A stretch of 53,170 nucleotides of DNA from an uncultured Oscillatoriales cyanobacterium. GTDB lineage: Bacteria > Cyanobacteriota > Cyanobacteriia > Cyanobacteriales > Microcoleaceae. The stretch covers positions 1 through 53,170 of the forward strand of contig CAITND010000232.1 in assembly GCA_903893625.1 (NCBI GenBank), read 5' to 3'. Below the pieces are notes generated by a model that was not told the origin of the DNA, made no database searches, and saw only the letters and a program-made list of their open reading frames with translations. Shown piece after piece: positions 18,038 to 26,288 of this stretch (within the stretch, counting starts at the first letter, position 1; each line of letters begins with the position of its first letter). The translations under genes and the position numbers were made by a program.

Positions 18038-18559
18038 TCAGTGAATTAATTCGTATTGAAAAATTATATCAGGATCAAACCAAGCTGTTAATGCTGTGGC
18101 TAAAGCATCCGCAGCATCATCAGGTTTAGGAATTTCTGTTAAATTCAATTCCCGTGCAACCGCTTGCTGAACTTGATATTTATCCGCATTGCCATGTCCC
18201 GTCAAAGCCTTTTTAACTTGACCGGGAGTAAACTCAATTAACGGAATCTGATGTTGAGCCAAGACTAATAATAACACTCCTTTGGCTTGAGCAAGCGCAA
18301 TCGTATTTCCCATCCGATAAAAAAACAGTTTCTCAACAATGGCTAAATCGGGTTTTATATGGGTTAATAACTGGTTGACATCATCATAAATAATACATAA
18401 CCGCTTCCCTAAATCAGTTTTTGCTGGTGTTTTAATTACCCCAAAATCAATCAGAGAAACAGCCTTTTGTTCCTGAGTTTTATCATCAACTTCACACTCA
18501 ATTGCCCCAAATCCTAATATTGCCAAACCCGGATCAAAACCTAAAATTATTTTTTTCAT
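18038..18559 (-). CDS. ruvC: crossover junction endodeoxyribonuclease RuvC
   Basis: RuvC resolves Holliday junctions in recombination and repair. The 173-residue protein has the RNase H-like active site: D9 in ILGFDPG, E76 in [10 protein letters not shown], and the C-terminal Asp pair in [10 protein letters not shown] (about 147-151). The [13 protein letters not shown] segment is typical. ATG at 18559. ruvA and ruvB are not adjacent. Upstream lies a MITE-like repeat, then chlI. Confidence 0.95.
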   Translation of the reverse strand: MKKIILGFDPGLAILGFGAIECEVDDKTQEQKAVSLIDFGVIKTPAKTDLGKRLCIIYDDVNQLLTHIKPDLAIVEKLFFYRMGNTIALAQAKGVLLLVLAQHQIPLIEFTPGQVKKALTGHGNADKYQVQQAVARELNLTEIPKPDDAADALATALTAWFDPDIIFQYELIH

Positions 18560-18596
18560 CTGAAAACTGAAAACTGCTATAAATGGCTCCCGGTTT

Positions 18597-18714
18597 GATC
18601 CCCCCTAACCCTGGCTTAAAAAGGGGGGAACCGGAGTTATAAAATCCCTGGTTTTTTTCTAGTTGGGAAAGTTCAGATCAAAGTCCCCCTTTTTAAGGGG
18701 GATTTAGGGGGATC
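18597..18714. repeat. MITE-like repeat with GATCCCCC termini
   Basis: GATCCCCCCTAACC at the left end is mirrored by GATTTAGGGGGATC at the right end. Inside are two C-run/G-run hairpins: CCCCCCTAACCC with AAAAAGGGGGG, and TCCCCCTTTTTAAGGGGGA. This structure is a well-known dispersed element in cyanobacterial intergenic DNA. It sits between the divergent-free ends of ruvC and chlI and could also act as a terminator for chlI. Confidence 0.8.
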
Positions 18715-18775
18715 AGATTTCGGCTGTAATAAGGGGTTTTCCACTTCAATTAACGCTACACGACTTTACCTGTCA

Positions 18776-19867
18776 CTAGGCATCGGGTAAACCAAACACT
18801 TGACGGAAAATCTTCTGAACTTTGAAACCAGAATCAATTGTTTCTAAGGGATCTTTCCGCAAACGGTGACGTAAACATAAGGTAATCACCCGTTGAATAT
18901 CATCAACAGTTACTTCTGTTCGTCCTTCCAACGCTGCTAAGGCTTTTGCTGCTCGGTTACTAACAATATCTCCCCGTAAACCATCCACATCTAATTCTGA
19001 ACAAACTTGAGAAATTTTTACCCTCAAATCATAATCAATTTCCACAGAAGAAAGCAGGGTTTGAGCCTCTACAATTTTATGTTGTAATTGGTGTTGATCG
19101 TTAATATGCTTTTCTAAAAAAACTTCAGGATTTTGATCAAAAGAGGTGCGTTCTTCAACAATTTTAACCCGCAAATTCGGCTCTTTTACCGTTCTAATTT
19201 CGGCGTGCATTCCAAACCGATCTAATAATTGCGGACGTAACTCTCCTTCTTCGGGATTTCCAGAACCTACTAACACAAACCGCGCCGGGTGACGAATTGA
19301 AATCCCTTCCCTTTCCACGGTATTCCAACCACTGGCCGCCGAGTCTAACAGCACATCAACTAAGTGATCATCAAGGAGGTTGACTTCATCTACATACAAA
19401 ATTCCCCGGTTGGCTTTGGCTAAAAGTCCCGGTTCAAAAGCTTTTACCCCTTCAGACAGGGCTTTTTCAATATCAATCGTACCGCAAACCCGATCCTCTG
19501 TAGCCCCCAACGGTAGATCCACCATTGGCACTTTTTTGCGGGACACTGGAACCTGTTGATGTTGACTCAAACGTTCCCGGACGCTATCACTCATCATTTC
19601 CGCATCGGTGGGATGACTATTAAAGGGGTCATCGGCGATGACTTCAATTTCCGGGAGTAGGTCAGCTAAGGCGCGGATAGTCGTTGATTTTCCCGTACCG
19701 CGATCGCCCATAATCATCACACCACCGATCTTAGGATCGATAATATTTAAAATTAGAGCCAGTTTCATTTCTTCCTGGCCCACAATTGCGGTGAAGGGAA
19801 AAACAGGACGACGAGCCAGGTTGACCGTTGTTGGTGTTATTTCAGGCGTGACGACAGTTGAACTCAC
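18776..19867 (-). CDS. chlI: magnesium chelatase subunit ChlI
   Basis: ChlI is the AAA+ subunit that, with ChlD and ChlH, inserts magnesium into protoporphyrin IX at the start of chlorophyll synthesis. The 363-residue product has the conserved N-terminal [16 protein letters not shown], Walker A GDRGTGKS at 54-61, Walker [14 protein letters not shown] and the arginine-finger region. The start is GTG at 19867 after a GAGAG ribosome-binding sequence. No earlier ATG is available and the first downstream ATG would remove conserved residues. chlD and chlH are not in the window. It is strong evidence for a phototroph. Confidence 0.96.
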   Translation of the reverse strand: MSSTVVTPEITPTTVNLARRPVFPFTAIVGQEEMKLALILNIIDPKIGGVMIMGDRGTGKSTTIRALADLLPEIEVIADDPFNSHPTDAEMMSDSVRERLSQHQQVPVSRKKVPMVDLPLGATEDRVCGTIDIEKALSEGVKAFEPGLLAKANRGILYVDEVNLLDDHLVDVLLDSAASGWNTVEREGISIRHPARFVLVGSGNPEEGELRPQLLDRFGMHAEIRTVKEPNLRVKIVEERTSFDQNPEVFLEKHINDQHQLQHKIVEAQTLLSSVEIDYDLRVKISQVCSELDVDGLRGDIVSNRAAKALAALEGRTEVTVDDIQRVITLCLRHRLRKDPLETIDSGFKVQKIFRQVFGLPDA

Positions 19868-19979
19868 AGTTTACTCTCAATTTCCAATATTACCGTACTT
19901 GATTTTTACACATTTGGGGGACAATGGGTTCAATCATCCGTCAACCACCTGCTGTCATTGGTTCTTGAATTAACTTTAA

Positions 19980-20456
19980 ATGATTGGAAAAATGCTTAAA
20001 CATCTCTATGAAAAAGATTTTCAACTTTGGCTTCAGCAAACAATTAAACAGTTACAACAAGGCGATTTTGCTGCTGTGGATATGGAACATTTAGTTGAGG
20101 AGTTAACCGAGTTGGGAAAATCGGAAAAAAATCGCCTGGAAAGTAATTTGATGGTTTTGTTGGCGCATTTACTCAAGTTAAGGGTGCAACGGGATGCACC
20201 AGAAATGATCAAAGGAAGTTGGTATAATTCTGTTGATGAACATCGTCAGCGTGTTCAAAAACAACTGCAACAAACTCCTTCTTTAAAATCTTATTTAAAA
20301 ACTGCCCTGGAAACGGCTTATGTTGATGGTCGTCGGTTAGCAATTAAAGAAGGAAAACGCGCTCAATTTGGGGTTCGTATTCCTAATCAAGAAGAATATC
20401 CTCAGATTTGTCCGTTTTCAATTGAGCAAATTTTAGATGAAGATTTTTATGGTTAA
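19980..20456 (+). CDS. DUF29 family protein
   Basis: The 158-residue protein matches the DUF29 family, small helical proteins very common in cyanobacteria. Typical features are LYEKDFQLWLQQTIKQL, the MEHLVEELTELGKSEKNRLESNL stretch, LLKLRVQRDAPEM and an ending of the type CPFSIEQILDEDFYG. ATG at 19980; a second in-frame ATG lies at 19992 and is equally possible. Function is unknown. It is divergent from chlI and followed by a toxin-antitoxin region. Confidence 0.85.
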   Translation: MIGKMLKHLYEKDFQLWLQQTIKQLQQGDFAAVDMEHLVEELTELGKSEKNRLESNLMVLLAHLLKLRVQRDAPEMIKGSWYNSVDEHRQRVQKQLQQTPSLKSYLKTALETAYVDGRRLAIKEGKRAQFGVRIPNQEEYPQICPFSIEQILDEDFYG

Positions 20457-20465
20457 AATCCCTAA

Positions 20466-20519
20466 CTAATAAACCGAGTTTCTAGGGAAGAAAACCGCCG
20501 GAGAAATATGAAAAATATG
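20466..20519 (-). pseudogene. decayed C-terminal tail of a HigA-like antitoxin
   Basis: Reading the reverse strand, the frame gives FHISPAVFFPRNSVY followed by a stop. This matches FHVSPAVFFPIN, the C-terminus of the HigA antitoxin encoded 500 bp away (21013-21411). The DNA match covers about 30 bases around GAAAACCGCCGGAGAAA. The stop lies in a sequence resembling the AAACCGGGTTTCT dispersed repeat. It appears to be a leftover of a second antitoxin gene, or of a local duplication. Confidence 0.6.
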
Positions 20520-20527
20520 AAGATCAA

Positions 20528-20737
20528 CTAGACTTGAATTGTTAAAGGCTTAGGAAGTTCTTTTCCTCTCGCCTGATAATCTTCAATTAAAAGTTCTAAT
20601 ACTTCCTGACCACTTTTTAAGGCTTCTTCGTAGGTTTCCCCATGAGTATGAGCATAAGGCCCAAATTCAGGTAAACTCACCACATATTTTTGATCTTCGT
20701 CTGACCATTGAATTAAAATACTATATTGAAAGTTCAT
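20528..20737 (-). CDS. hicB: HicB-family antitoxin
   Basis: The 69-residue product has the HicB partial-RNase-H-like fold pattern: a YSILIQWSDEDQKYVVSLPEFGPYAHTHGETYEEAL stretch in which the central Pro-Glu strand and GETYEEAL helix are typical, then a helix ending LLIEDYQARGKELP. HicB binds and neutralises HicA. ATG at 20737 overlaps the end of the hicA gene by four bases, a sign of coupled translation. It lacks a separate C-terminal DNA-binding domain, as in the short HicB class. Confidence 0.88.
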   Translation of the reverse strand: MNFQYSILIQWSDEDQKYVVSLPEFGPYAHTHGETYEEALKSGQEVLELLIEDYQARGKELPKPLTIQV

Positions 20738-20952
20738 TGTTCATCCTCCTGTTGTAACTGTTTTAAATCTCTAAGTGCATTTCTAACATCTCGTTCTTGA
20801 TAACGATCTGCATCACTTCCATCTTTCCCAGAAATAGTTAGACTATATTCTAATAAAGAATGATTCCATACAGTATGACTCCCTTTACCGGAACGATATG
20901 AAAATCCAGCTTTAAGTAGCATAGCTTTTATTTCTCGAATTTTCTTTGGCAC
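20734..20952 (-). CDS. hicA: HicA-family mRNA interferase toxin
   Basis: HicA toxins are small double-stranded-RNA-binding-fold ribonucleases. The 72-residue product has the catalytic histidine in GKGSHTVW (H26) with the preceding GFSYRSGKGSH pattern, close to the family GSHxxY form but with Trp in place of Tyr/Trp variants. GTG start at 20952, strongly supported by AAGGAGG about ten bases upstream. It lies before hicB with a four-base overlap. The toxin looks intact. Confidence 0.88.
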   Translation of the reverse strand: MPKKIREIKAMLLKAGFSYRSGKGSHTVWNHSLLEYSLTISGKDGSDADRYQERDVRNALRDLKQLQQEDEQ

Positions 20953-21012
20953 GAATTTATTTTCCTCCTTCAGACAATTTCCTTAACTCCAAATTTTTAT
21001 CTACTTCCTCAT

Positions 21013-21411
21013 TTAATTTATAGGAAAGAAAACCGCCGGAGAAACATGAAAAAATTGAGCTAATTCTTCAATATGTCGTTTCGTGAGTTCTCGTTTTCCG
21101 TTTAAAATATCCGAGACGATGGATTCAGTTTTAAAAATTGAAACTAAGTCTTTTTGACGTAATCCATTATCTTCGATTAAACTCTTGAGCAATTCTACTC
21201 CATAAATATCAGGAATGGGTTCTTGCTGTTGTTCATATTCATAAACTAAAGCACCTAACACATTCAAATAGTCTTTTTCATCTTGACTCAGTTTCTCCTG
21301 ATCTAATAATTGATCAATCATATTTTGAGTCAATTCTAATTCTTCCTCAGACGTTATAGGACGCGGAGGAAAACTTGTGAGTAATTCAATGTAATCATTA
21401 GAAACTAACAT
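21013..21411 (-). CDS. higA: HigA-type helix-turn-helix antitoxin
   Basis: The 132-residue protein has an N-terminal helical part and a C-terminal helix-turn-helix: LIEDNGLRQKDLVSIFKTES, then SDILNGKRELTKRHIEELAQFF. This is the HigA form seen in cyanobacteria. HigA antitoxins neutralise HigB and repress their own operon. ATG at 21411. It follows higB on the same strand, but with a 116-bp gap containing a perfect 13-bp hairpin, unusually wide for such a pair. Confidence 0.86.
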   Translation of the reverse strand: MLVSNDYIELLTSFPPRPITSEEELELTQNMIDQLLDQEKLSQDEKDYLNVLGALVYEYEQQQEPIPDIYGVELLKSLIEDNGLRQKDLVSIFKTESIVSDILNGKRELTKRHIEELAQFFHVSPAVFFPIN

Positions 21412-21440
21412 TTTTAAATGAGTGTAAACTTGAAATTTTG

Positions 21441-21473
21441 ATAGAAATAGGGCTGAGTTTGCCCTATTTCTAT
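21441..21473. promoter_or_regulatory. perfect 13-bp hairpin between higB and higA
   Basis: ATAGAAATAGGGC (21441-21453) and its exact reverse complement (21461-21473) flank a seven-base loop. It lies 30 bp upstream of the higA start. No U-run follows on the reverse strand, so it is not a classical terminator. It may be an operator for HigA, or an RNA element that sets the toxin/antitoxin ratio. Confidence 0.6.
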
Positions 21474-21527
21474 TACCTAATCAGTGCTTAACATCAACAA
21501 AACATACTTTTGCATGAGAATTTTAGC

Positions 21528-21830
21528 TTACTGATACCATTTATCTTGTTGCCATTTGTCTTGATCATATTCTCCATGAGTGAGAATCTGACGAATAAAG
21601 ACTTTCCTATATTCATAATCTATATAAGCAATTAACCGATAGTTATTTCCCCCAATATCAAAAACCGTAAAGTTACCTACAAAATCTACAGTTCTGAATG
21701 TTAAACGCACATCAGCAGTGGTTTTCCACTCAGCTTTTTCAGTAATTTTATACCAACTTCTTAAACTGGTTTCAGCATTAGGGTATTTTATCCAAAACGG
21801 TTTAAGTCGGGATTTAGAATGAATGTGCAT
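21528..21830 (-). CDS. higB: HigB-type (RelE superfamily) mRNA interferase toxin
   Basis: The 100-residue product starts MHIHSKSRLKPFWIKYPNAETSLRSWY, the typical opening of cyanobacterial HigB toxins, and ends with the RelE-fold strand KVFIRQILTHGEYD. HigB cleaves mRNA in association with ribosomes. The frame opens further upstream at a TTG (21854), but the ATG at 21830 matches the family start and has GGGAG upstream. It is transcribed before higA, the usual HigBA order. Confidence 0.87.
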   Translation of the reverse strand: MHIHSKSRLKPFWIKYPNAETSLRSWYKITEKAEWKTTADVRLTFRTVDFVGNFTVFDIGGNNYRLIAYIDYEYRKVFIRQILTHGEYDQDKWQQDKWYQ

Positions 21831-22165
21831 CTTTGGGGATTCTCCCTTAAACAAATTTGTTGCATATCAAGGACTCCTTGTTGTAATGCGTGTTAATCAA
21901 TAGAATAATCTTAGCATAATGCGAAGAAATGTGCAATCTTGATCTTGAAGTTTTTTCAGAAAACGCCGAAAACCCTGACTGGCAAAGATTTAAACCTCGT
22001 AGAGTCCCTGCGCGTTACTGACGCACCCTATAGAAGTGATAGGCAAGAGGCTGCAATCCAGACTTTTTGGGATTTGTCAAGCTTTCTTCACTAAAAGTTG
22101 CAAACTTGGGAGAGTTGTGTTAACTTTTATGTAGTTGACTCAAGCAAACAGGAGAGTTATTAATT

Positions 22166-22309
22166 ATGGAAAGCAAAGACACCAAGTTTGGGTTTACAGA
22201 CTTCGCAGAAACTTGGAATGGCCGTTTAGCGATGTTAGGATTCGCCATCGGTTTAGCGACGGAACTCCTGACGGGTCAAGGGATTCTGTCTCAACTCGGT
22301 TTAATGTAA
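22166..22309 (+). CDS. high-light-inducible protein (Hli / small CAB-like protein)
   Basis: This 47-codon gene encodes a single-helix chlorophyll-binding protein. The segment FAETWNGRLAMLGFAIGLAT holds the conserved Glu (E15), Asn (N18) and Arg (R20) of the chlorophyll a/b-binding helix, followed by ELLTGQGIL. Hli proteins bind chlorophyll and carotenoid, protect photosystem II assembly and are induced by high light. ATG at 22166 has AGGAG 11 bases upstream. A strong terminator follows at 22434-22474. A longer ORF in another frame across the same DNA is a shadow. Confidence 0.95.
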   Translation: MESKDTKFGFTDFAETWNGRLAMLGFAIGLATELLTGQGILSQLGLM

Positions 22310-22858
22310 TTCTTCTAATTTTGTTCAAAACACTCAAAGATTCTGGGAGTTAACCTCAGAATTCTTTGGGTAATAATACCCTAAAACCCCTATTCCGCAA
22401 TTATCTGTGAGAGTAACAGGATTTTGGGGAAACGAAAGCAATAAATTGGGGTTCAGCCCCAGTTTATTGCTTTCATTGTTTGATATTGAATCAAAACAAG
22501 CATGAACTTAAAATTTAAACTCAGTCAATAATAGGGAAAAAAAATCTAACTAAATCGAAAAAAAAAATCGAAATAATCCTGGGTTAAATGAGTTATTTTC
22601 TCCCCATTTTATAATTAGCAAATGTGAAGGGGTTGCGATCTTGAATAATTTAAGATTTACGATTAAATAGTCGCTAAAGATCTAAAATCGAGTAGGATAG
22701 ATGTGGAACGGACAGCAACATATCATGTTGTCGGGTATAGCTGGGGTGTGTCCAAAGCCAAGTCTTAACTTTGATCAACTGATAGTGGATTCAGCTTACC
22801 TGCAATTGATTGTTGTCCACACCATTTCAAATCTCTACAATTTCTGAGCGAGTGCAAC
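22310..22858. other. 549-bp gap between hli and the UXS gene
   Basis: The first part is the hli 3' region with a small hairpin ATTCTG/CAGAAT (22340-22345 and 22357-22362), a GGGTA/TACCC dyad just after it, and the terminator listed separately. The second part is AT-rich and presumably contains the promoter of the UXS-ugd operon. It includes a CAACAT/ATGTTG dyad at 22716-22730. No further ORF or RNA gene is supported. Confidence 0.6.
22434..22474 (+). terminator. strong stem-loop terminator after hli
   Basis: GAAAGCAATAAA pairs with TTTATTGCTTTC, continuing through a U-G pair into TGGGG/CCCCA, to give an 18-bp stem with a TTCAG loop. A T-rich stretch (ATTGTTTGAT) follows. Position and strength fit termination of the hli transcript about 125 bp after its stop codon. 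Confidence 0.8.
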
Positions 22859-24787
22859 ATGAGAATTTTAGTGACAGGTGGCGCAGGTTTTATTGGTTCA
22901 CACCTGATTGATCGCCTAATGGAACAAGGCCATGAGGTGATCTGCCTTGATAACTTTTTTACTGGGACAAAACGAAATATCCTCAAATGGATAGGTAATC
23001 CCTATTTTGAACTGATCCGTCATGATATTACCGAACCCATTCGGTTAGAAGCTGATCAAATCTACCATTTAGCCTGTCCAGCCTCCCCAGTTCATTACCA
23101 ATACAACCCCGTCAAAACCATCAAAACGAATGTATTGGGAACCCTGAATATGTTGGGGTTAGCCAAACGCATCAAAGCCCGGTTTTTTTTAGCCTCCACT
23201 TCTGAAGTCTACGGTGATCCTGATGTTCACCCCCAAACCGAAGACTATCGAGGAAACGTTAATTGTATTGGGATTCGATCCTGTTACGATCCAGAAACAG
23301 AAATTTTAACTGAGCAAGGTTGGGTTCAGTTCCCTAACTTGCAACCGGGTGTCAAAGTTGCCACCCTCAACGAAAACCATCAAATTGAATATCACGTTCC
23401 CGATGAATATATTGTCCAACCCTACATTGGGGAAATGTTGCGGTTTGCTAACAGTAAATTTGATCTTTGCGTCACCCCCAACCACTGGATGTATGTTCGG
23501 GGTAAAACCGGAAAATTAAAATCAATTCAAGCGGGTGAGGACAAACACTGGCATTCGTGGAGAGTGGTAACGGGTGCAGAATTTGACACCCCAGATCAAG
23601 AAGAATTTGATTTAGACCCAGCACCGCGTCATGCGAAAGTGCGGGTTGAAAAAGTCAAAATGGATGACTGGCTAGAATTCCTGGGTTATTACATTTCTGA
23701 AGGTTGTGTTCATGTCCGGCGACGGGTGCGTGCGGTGGGGGGTGCTGATTATGATGTGGCGGACTATAACATTTTAATTGCTCAAGAAAACCCCGAAGGA
23801 CGAGCTAAAATTGCCGACTGTCTCCAACGCTTACCTTGGAAATTTTTTGATTCCGATCACCATCAATTTCGGATTTGTAGTCAACAATTAGCGGACATTC
23901 TATTACCTTTGGGTAAATCCGGTGATAAATATATTCCCCGTGAGTTTTTGCAATTGTCACGACGTCAATCCTTAATTCTTTTCAACGCCTTAATTTTAGG
24001 AGATGGAAGTCAACGGGGTAATTGTTATACCTACTACAGCAAATCTAAGCAATTGGCTGACGATGTACAAGAATTAGCCCTGCGTTGTGGATATGCCGCT
24101 TCTGTTGTTTCCCATGCCATCGGACGTGACCTCTATCGTGTTAATATCCGTCCCGCCATTGATGCTAATTTAGTTGAACCAGAACGGTTTCACTATGTCG
24201 GGAAAGTGTATTGTGTGAATGTGAAAAATCATGTCGTTTGTGTGCGTCGTAATGGACGAGTTGCCTTTTGTGGTAACTGTTACGACGAAGGAAAGCGGGT
24301 TGCAGAAACCTTAGCCTTTGATTATCATCGCCAAAACGAGGTAGATATTCGGGTGGTGCGGATTTTCAATACTTATGGCCCACGAATGTTAGAAAATGAT
24401 GGTCGTGTGGTGAGTAATTTTATTGTTCAAGCCATGCGCGGTATTCCCTTAACGGTTTATGGCGATGGTTCCCAAACTCGTAGTTTCTGTTATGTGTCAG
24501 ACTTGGTAGAGGGATTTATCCGTTTGATGAATAGTGATCAGATTGGCCCTATCAATATCGGGAATCCAGGGGAATATACCATTTTGGAATTAGCCCAAAA
24601 AATTCAGGATATGGTCAACCCCGATGCAGAAATTCAATTCAAACCTCTACCAGAAGATGATCCCAAACAGCGACAACCCGATATTACTCGTGCTAAAACT
24701 TATCTGAATTGGGAACCGACAATCCCACTGGATCAAGGATTAAAATTGACAGTGAACGATTTTCGGGAACGCATCTACAAAAGTTAA
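22859..24787 (+). CDS. UDP-glucuronate decarboxylase (UXS) interrupted by an intein
   Basis: The host protein is an extended short-chain dehydrogenase that converts UDP-glucuronate to UDP-xylose. It has the NAD-binding GGAGFIGSH at 7-15, the DNFFTG loop, and STSEVYGDP with the catalytic Ser/Thr. The Y-x-x-x-K pair (Y475, K479) lies in CYDEGKRVAE. The 642-codon frame is about 330 codons too long. Residues 142-473 are an intein, leaving a 310-residue host, which is normal for UXS. The cut lies one residue before the catalytic tyrosine, so splicing is required for activity. The start is ATG at 22859. Downstream after 87 bp lies ugd, whose product supplies the substrate. Confidence 0.95.
   Translation: MRILVTGGAGFIGSHLIDRLMEQGHEVICLDNFFTGTKRNILKWIGNPYFELIRHDITEPIRLEADQIYHLACPASPVHYQYNPVKTIKTNVLGTLNMLGLAKRIKARFFLASTSEVYGDPDVHPQTEDYRGNVNCIGIRSCYDPETEILTEQGWVQFPNLQPGVKVATLNENHQIEYHVPDEYIVQPYIGEMLRFANSKFDLCVTPNHWMYVRGKTGKLKSIQAGEDKHWHSWRVVTGAEFDTPDQEEFDLDPAPRHAKVRVEKVKMDDWLEFLGYYISEGCVHVRRRVRAVGGADYDVADYNILIAQENPEGRAKIADCLQRLPWKFFDSDHHQFRICSQQLADILLPLGKSGDKYIPREFLQLSRRQSLILFNALILGDGSQRGNCYTYYSKSKQLADDVQELALRCGYAASVVSHAIGRDLYRVNIRPAIDANLVEPERFHYVGKVYCVNVKNHVVCVRRNGRVAFCGNCYDEGKRVAETLAFDYHRQNEVDIRVVRIFNTYGPRMLENDGRVVSNFIVQAMRGIPLTVYGDGSQTRSFCYVSDLVEGFIRLMNSDQIGPINIGNPGEYTILELAQKIQDMVNPDAEIQFKPLPEDDPKQRQPDITRAKTYLNWEPTIPLDQGLKLTVNDFRERIYKS
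23282..24277 (+). mobile_element. intein with LAGLIDADG homing endonuclease inside UXS
   Basis: The 332-residue intein starts at C142 (CYDPETEILTEQGWVQ, block A) and has block B TPNH at 206-209. A LAGLIDADG endonuclease follows, with motifs LEFLGYYISEG (272-282) and LFNALILGDGS (374-384), both acidic residues present. It ends VYCVNVKNHVVCV through AFCGN at N473. The first C-extein residue is C474. The penultimate residue is Gly rather than the usual His. Removing it rejoins IGIRS to CYDEGK, the normal UXS sequence. The endonuclease looks intact, so the element may still be mobile. Confidence 0.95.
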
Positions 24788-24808
24788 CAGACAGTAGAAT
24801 GGAAACGA

Positions 24809-24836
24809 GTTAACAGTTAACAGTTAACCGTTAACC
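24809..24836. repeat. four GTTAACM heptamers between UXS and ugd
   Basis: Two GTTAACA copies followed by two GTTAACC copies stand in the short spacer of the UXS-ugd operon, preceded by an isolated GTTAACA at 24783. This is another short heptamer array of cyanobacterial type. Confidence 0.85.
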
Positions 24837-24874
24837 TGTTATTAGTATGTGATCAAAAAATTGAGGATATATTT

Positions 24875-26242
24875 ATGCGTGTTTGTGTGATTGGAACGGG
24901 ATATGTAGGTTTAGTAACGGGAGTTTGTTTGGCGCAGATCGGGCATGATGTCATTTGTATTGATAATAACGAAGAAAAAGTCAAATTAATGAAGTCGGGA
25001 CAATCCCCGATTTATGAACCCGGATTACCCGAATTAATGAAATCCTCTATGGAGTCTGGACATCTGGATTTTTCTTCGGATTTAACTGCGGGTGTTGAAC
25101 ATGGTGAAGTATTATTTATTGCTGTTGGAACCCCGCCGTTACCGACGGGAGAAAGTGATACCCGTTATGTCGAAGCCGTGGCGCGAGGCATTGGTGCCAA
25201 CCTGACAAAAGGTTATAAGGTAATTGTCAATAAATCCACTGTACCTATCGGTTCCGGTGACTGGGTGCGAATGATTGTTTTAGATGGTGTAGCAGAACGA
25301 CAAAAAGAAAAAGGGTTAGTGGGAACACCCATTGAAGCCGAATTTGATGTCGTCAGTAACCCCGAATTTTTACGCGAAGGTTCGGCGGTTTATGACACCT
25401 TTAATCCTGATCGGATTGTGTTAGGAAGTAATAGCAAAAAAGCCTTGGAGGTGATGCAGGAATTATATACACCTTTAGTATCCAGGAAATATTCTGATCA
25501 TCCCTCTTTATCCCCTGTTCCGATTGTGTTAACAGATTTGAGTTCAGCCGAAATGATTAAATACGCGGCAAACTCGTTCTTAGCGACAAAAATTAGCTTT
25601 ATTAACGAAATTGCTAATATTTGCGATCGCGTCGGTGCTGATGTGACACAAGTGGCTCAAGGAATTGGCTTAGATTCTCGCATTGGCAATAAGTTTTTGC
25701 AAGCGGGAATTGGTTGGGGGGGTTCCTGTTTCCCTAAAGATGTTTCGGCTTTAATTCATACCGCCGATGACTATAATTATGATGCCCAATTATTAAAAGC
25801 TGCGGTGGAAGTTAATAACCGTCAGCGCACAATTGCCATTGACAAATTACAGCAAGTTCTGAAAATTCTCAAAGGTAAAACCGTAGGATTATTGGGATTA
25901 ACCTTTAAAGCTGATACGGACGATTTACGCGATGCTCCTGCCTTAAATATTATCCAAGAATTGAACCGTTTAGGGGCAAAAGTCAAAGCCTATGATCCGA
26001 TTATTTCCCAAAGTGGAATGCGTGATGGGTTAACGGGTGTCATCGTTGAAACCGATCCTGAACTGTTAGCCGATGGCTGTGATGCGTTAGTCTTAATTAC
26101 AGACTGGGCGCAATTTCAAAACCTCGATTATGCGAAAATGGCGAAACGAATGCACTCGGCATTTATGATTGATGGACGTAATTTCTTAGATCGAAAACAA
26201 TTAGAAGCCGCCGGTTTCCAATATGTCGGTATTGGACATTAA
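24875..26242 (+). CDS. ugd: UDP-glucose 6-dehydrogenase
   Basis: Oxidises UDP-glucose to UDP-glucuronate with two NAD molecules. The 455-residue product has the N-terminal Rossmann motif GTGYVGLVTG (7-16), the STVPIGSG segment, the NPEFLREGSA motif and the catalytic cysteine C285 in GWGGSCFPKD. It ends with the C-terminal UDP-binding domain. ATG at 24875 with GAGGA upstream. It lies after UXS on the same strand; together they convert UDP-glucose to UDP-xylose for surface polysaccharide. Length is normal and no defects are seen. Confidence 0.95.
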   Translation: MRVCVIGTGYVGLVTGVCLAQIGHDVICIDNNEEKVKLMKSGQSPIYEPGLPELMKSSMESGHLDFSSDLTAGVEHGEVLFIAVGTPPLPTGESDTRYVEAVARGIGANLTKGYKVIVNKSTVPIGSGDWVRMIVLDGVAERQKEKGLVGTPIEAEFDVVSNPEFLREGSAVYDTFNPDRIVLGSNSKKALEVMQELYTPLVSRKYSDHPSLSPVPIVLTDLSSAEMIKYAANSFLATKISFINEIANICDRVGADVTQVAQGIGLDSRIGNKFLQAGIGWGGSCFPKDVSALIHTADDYNYDAQLLKAAVEVNNRQRTIAIDKLQQVLKILKGKTVGLLGLTFKADTDDLRDAPALNIIQELNRLGAKVKAYDPIISQSGMRDGLTGVIVETDPELLADGCDALVLITDWAQFQNLDYAKMAKRMHSAFMIDGRNFLDRKQLEAAGFQYVGIGH

Positions 26243-26262
26243 TCTGTAGGTTAATGCAGAAT

Positions 26263-26285
26263 TAGGGTGGGCAATGCTCACCCTA
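26263..26285. terminator. bidirectional terminator / dispersed palindrome after ugd
   Basis: TAGGGTG-GGC and GC-TCACCCTA form a 10-bp stem (one G-T pair) with an AAT loop between the convergent ugd and 2OG oxygenase genes. T-rich sequence lies on the right. The same GGGTGGGCAATGC palindrome is a common dispersed repeat, so it may be both. Confidence 0.7.
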
Positions 26286-26288
26286 TAT

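Noticed and set aside
22135-22353. 72-residue ORF across the hli gene
   Set aside because: It is a shadow of the real 47-codon hli gene in another frame, which has a clear motif and ribosome-binding site.
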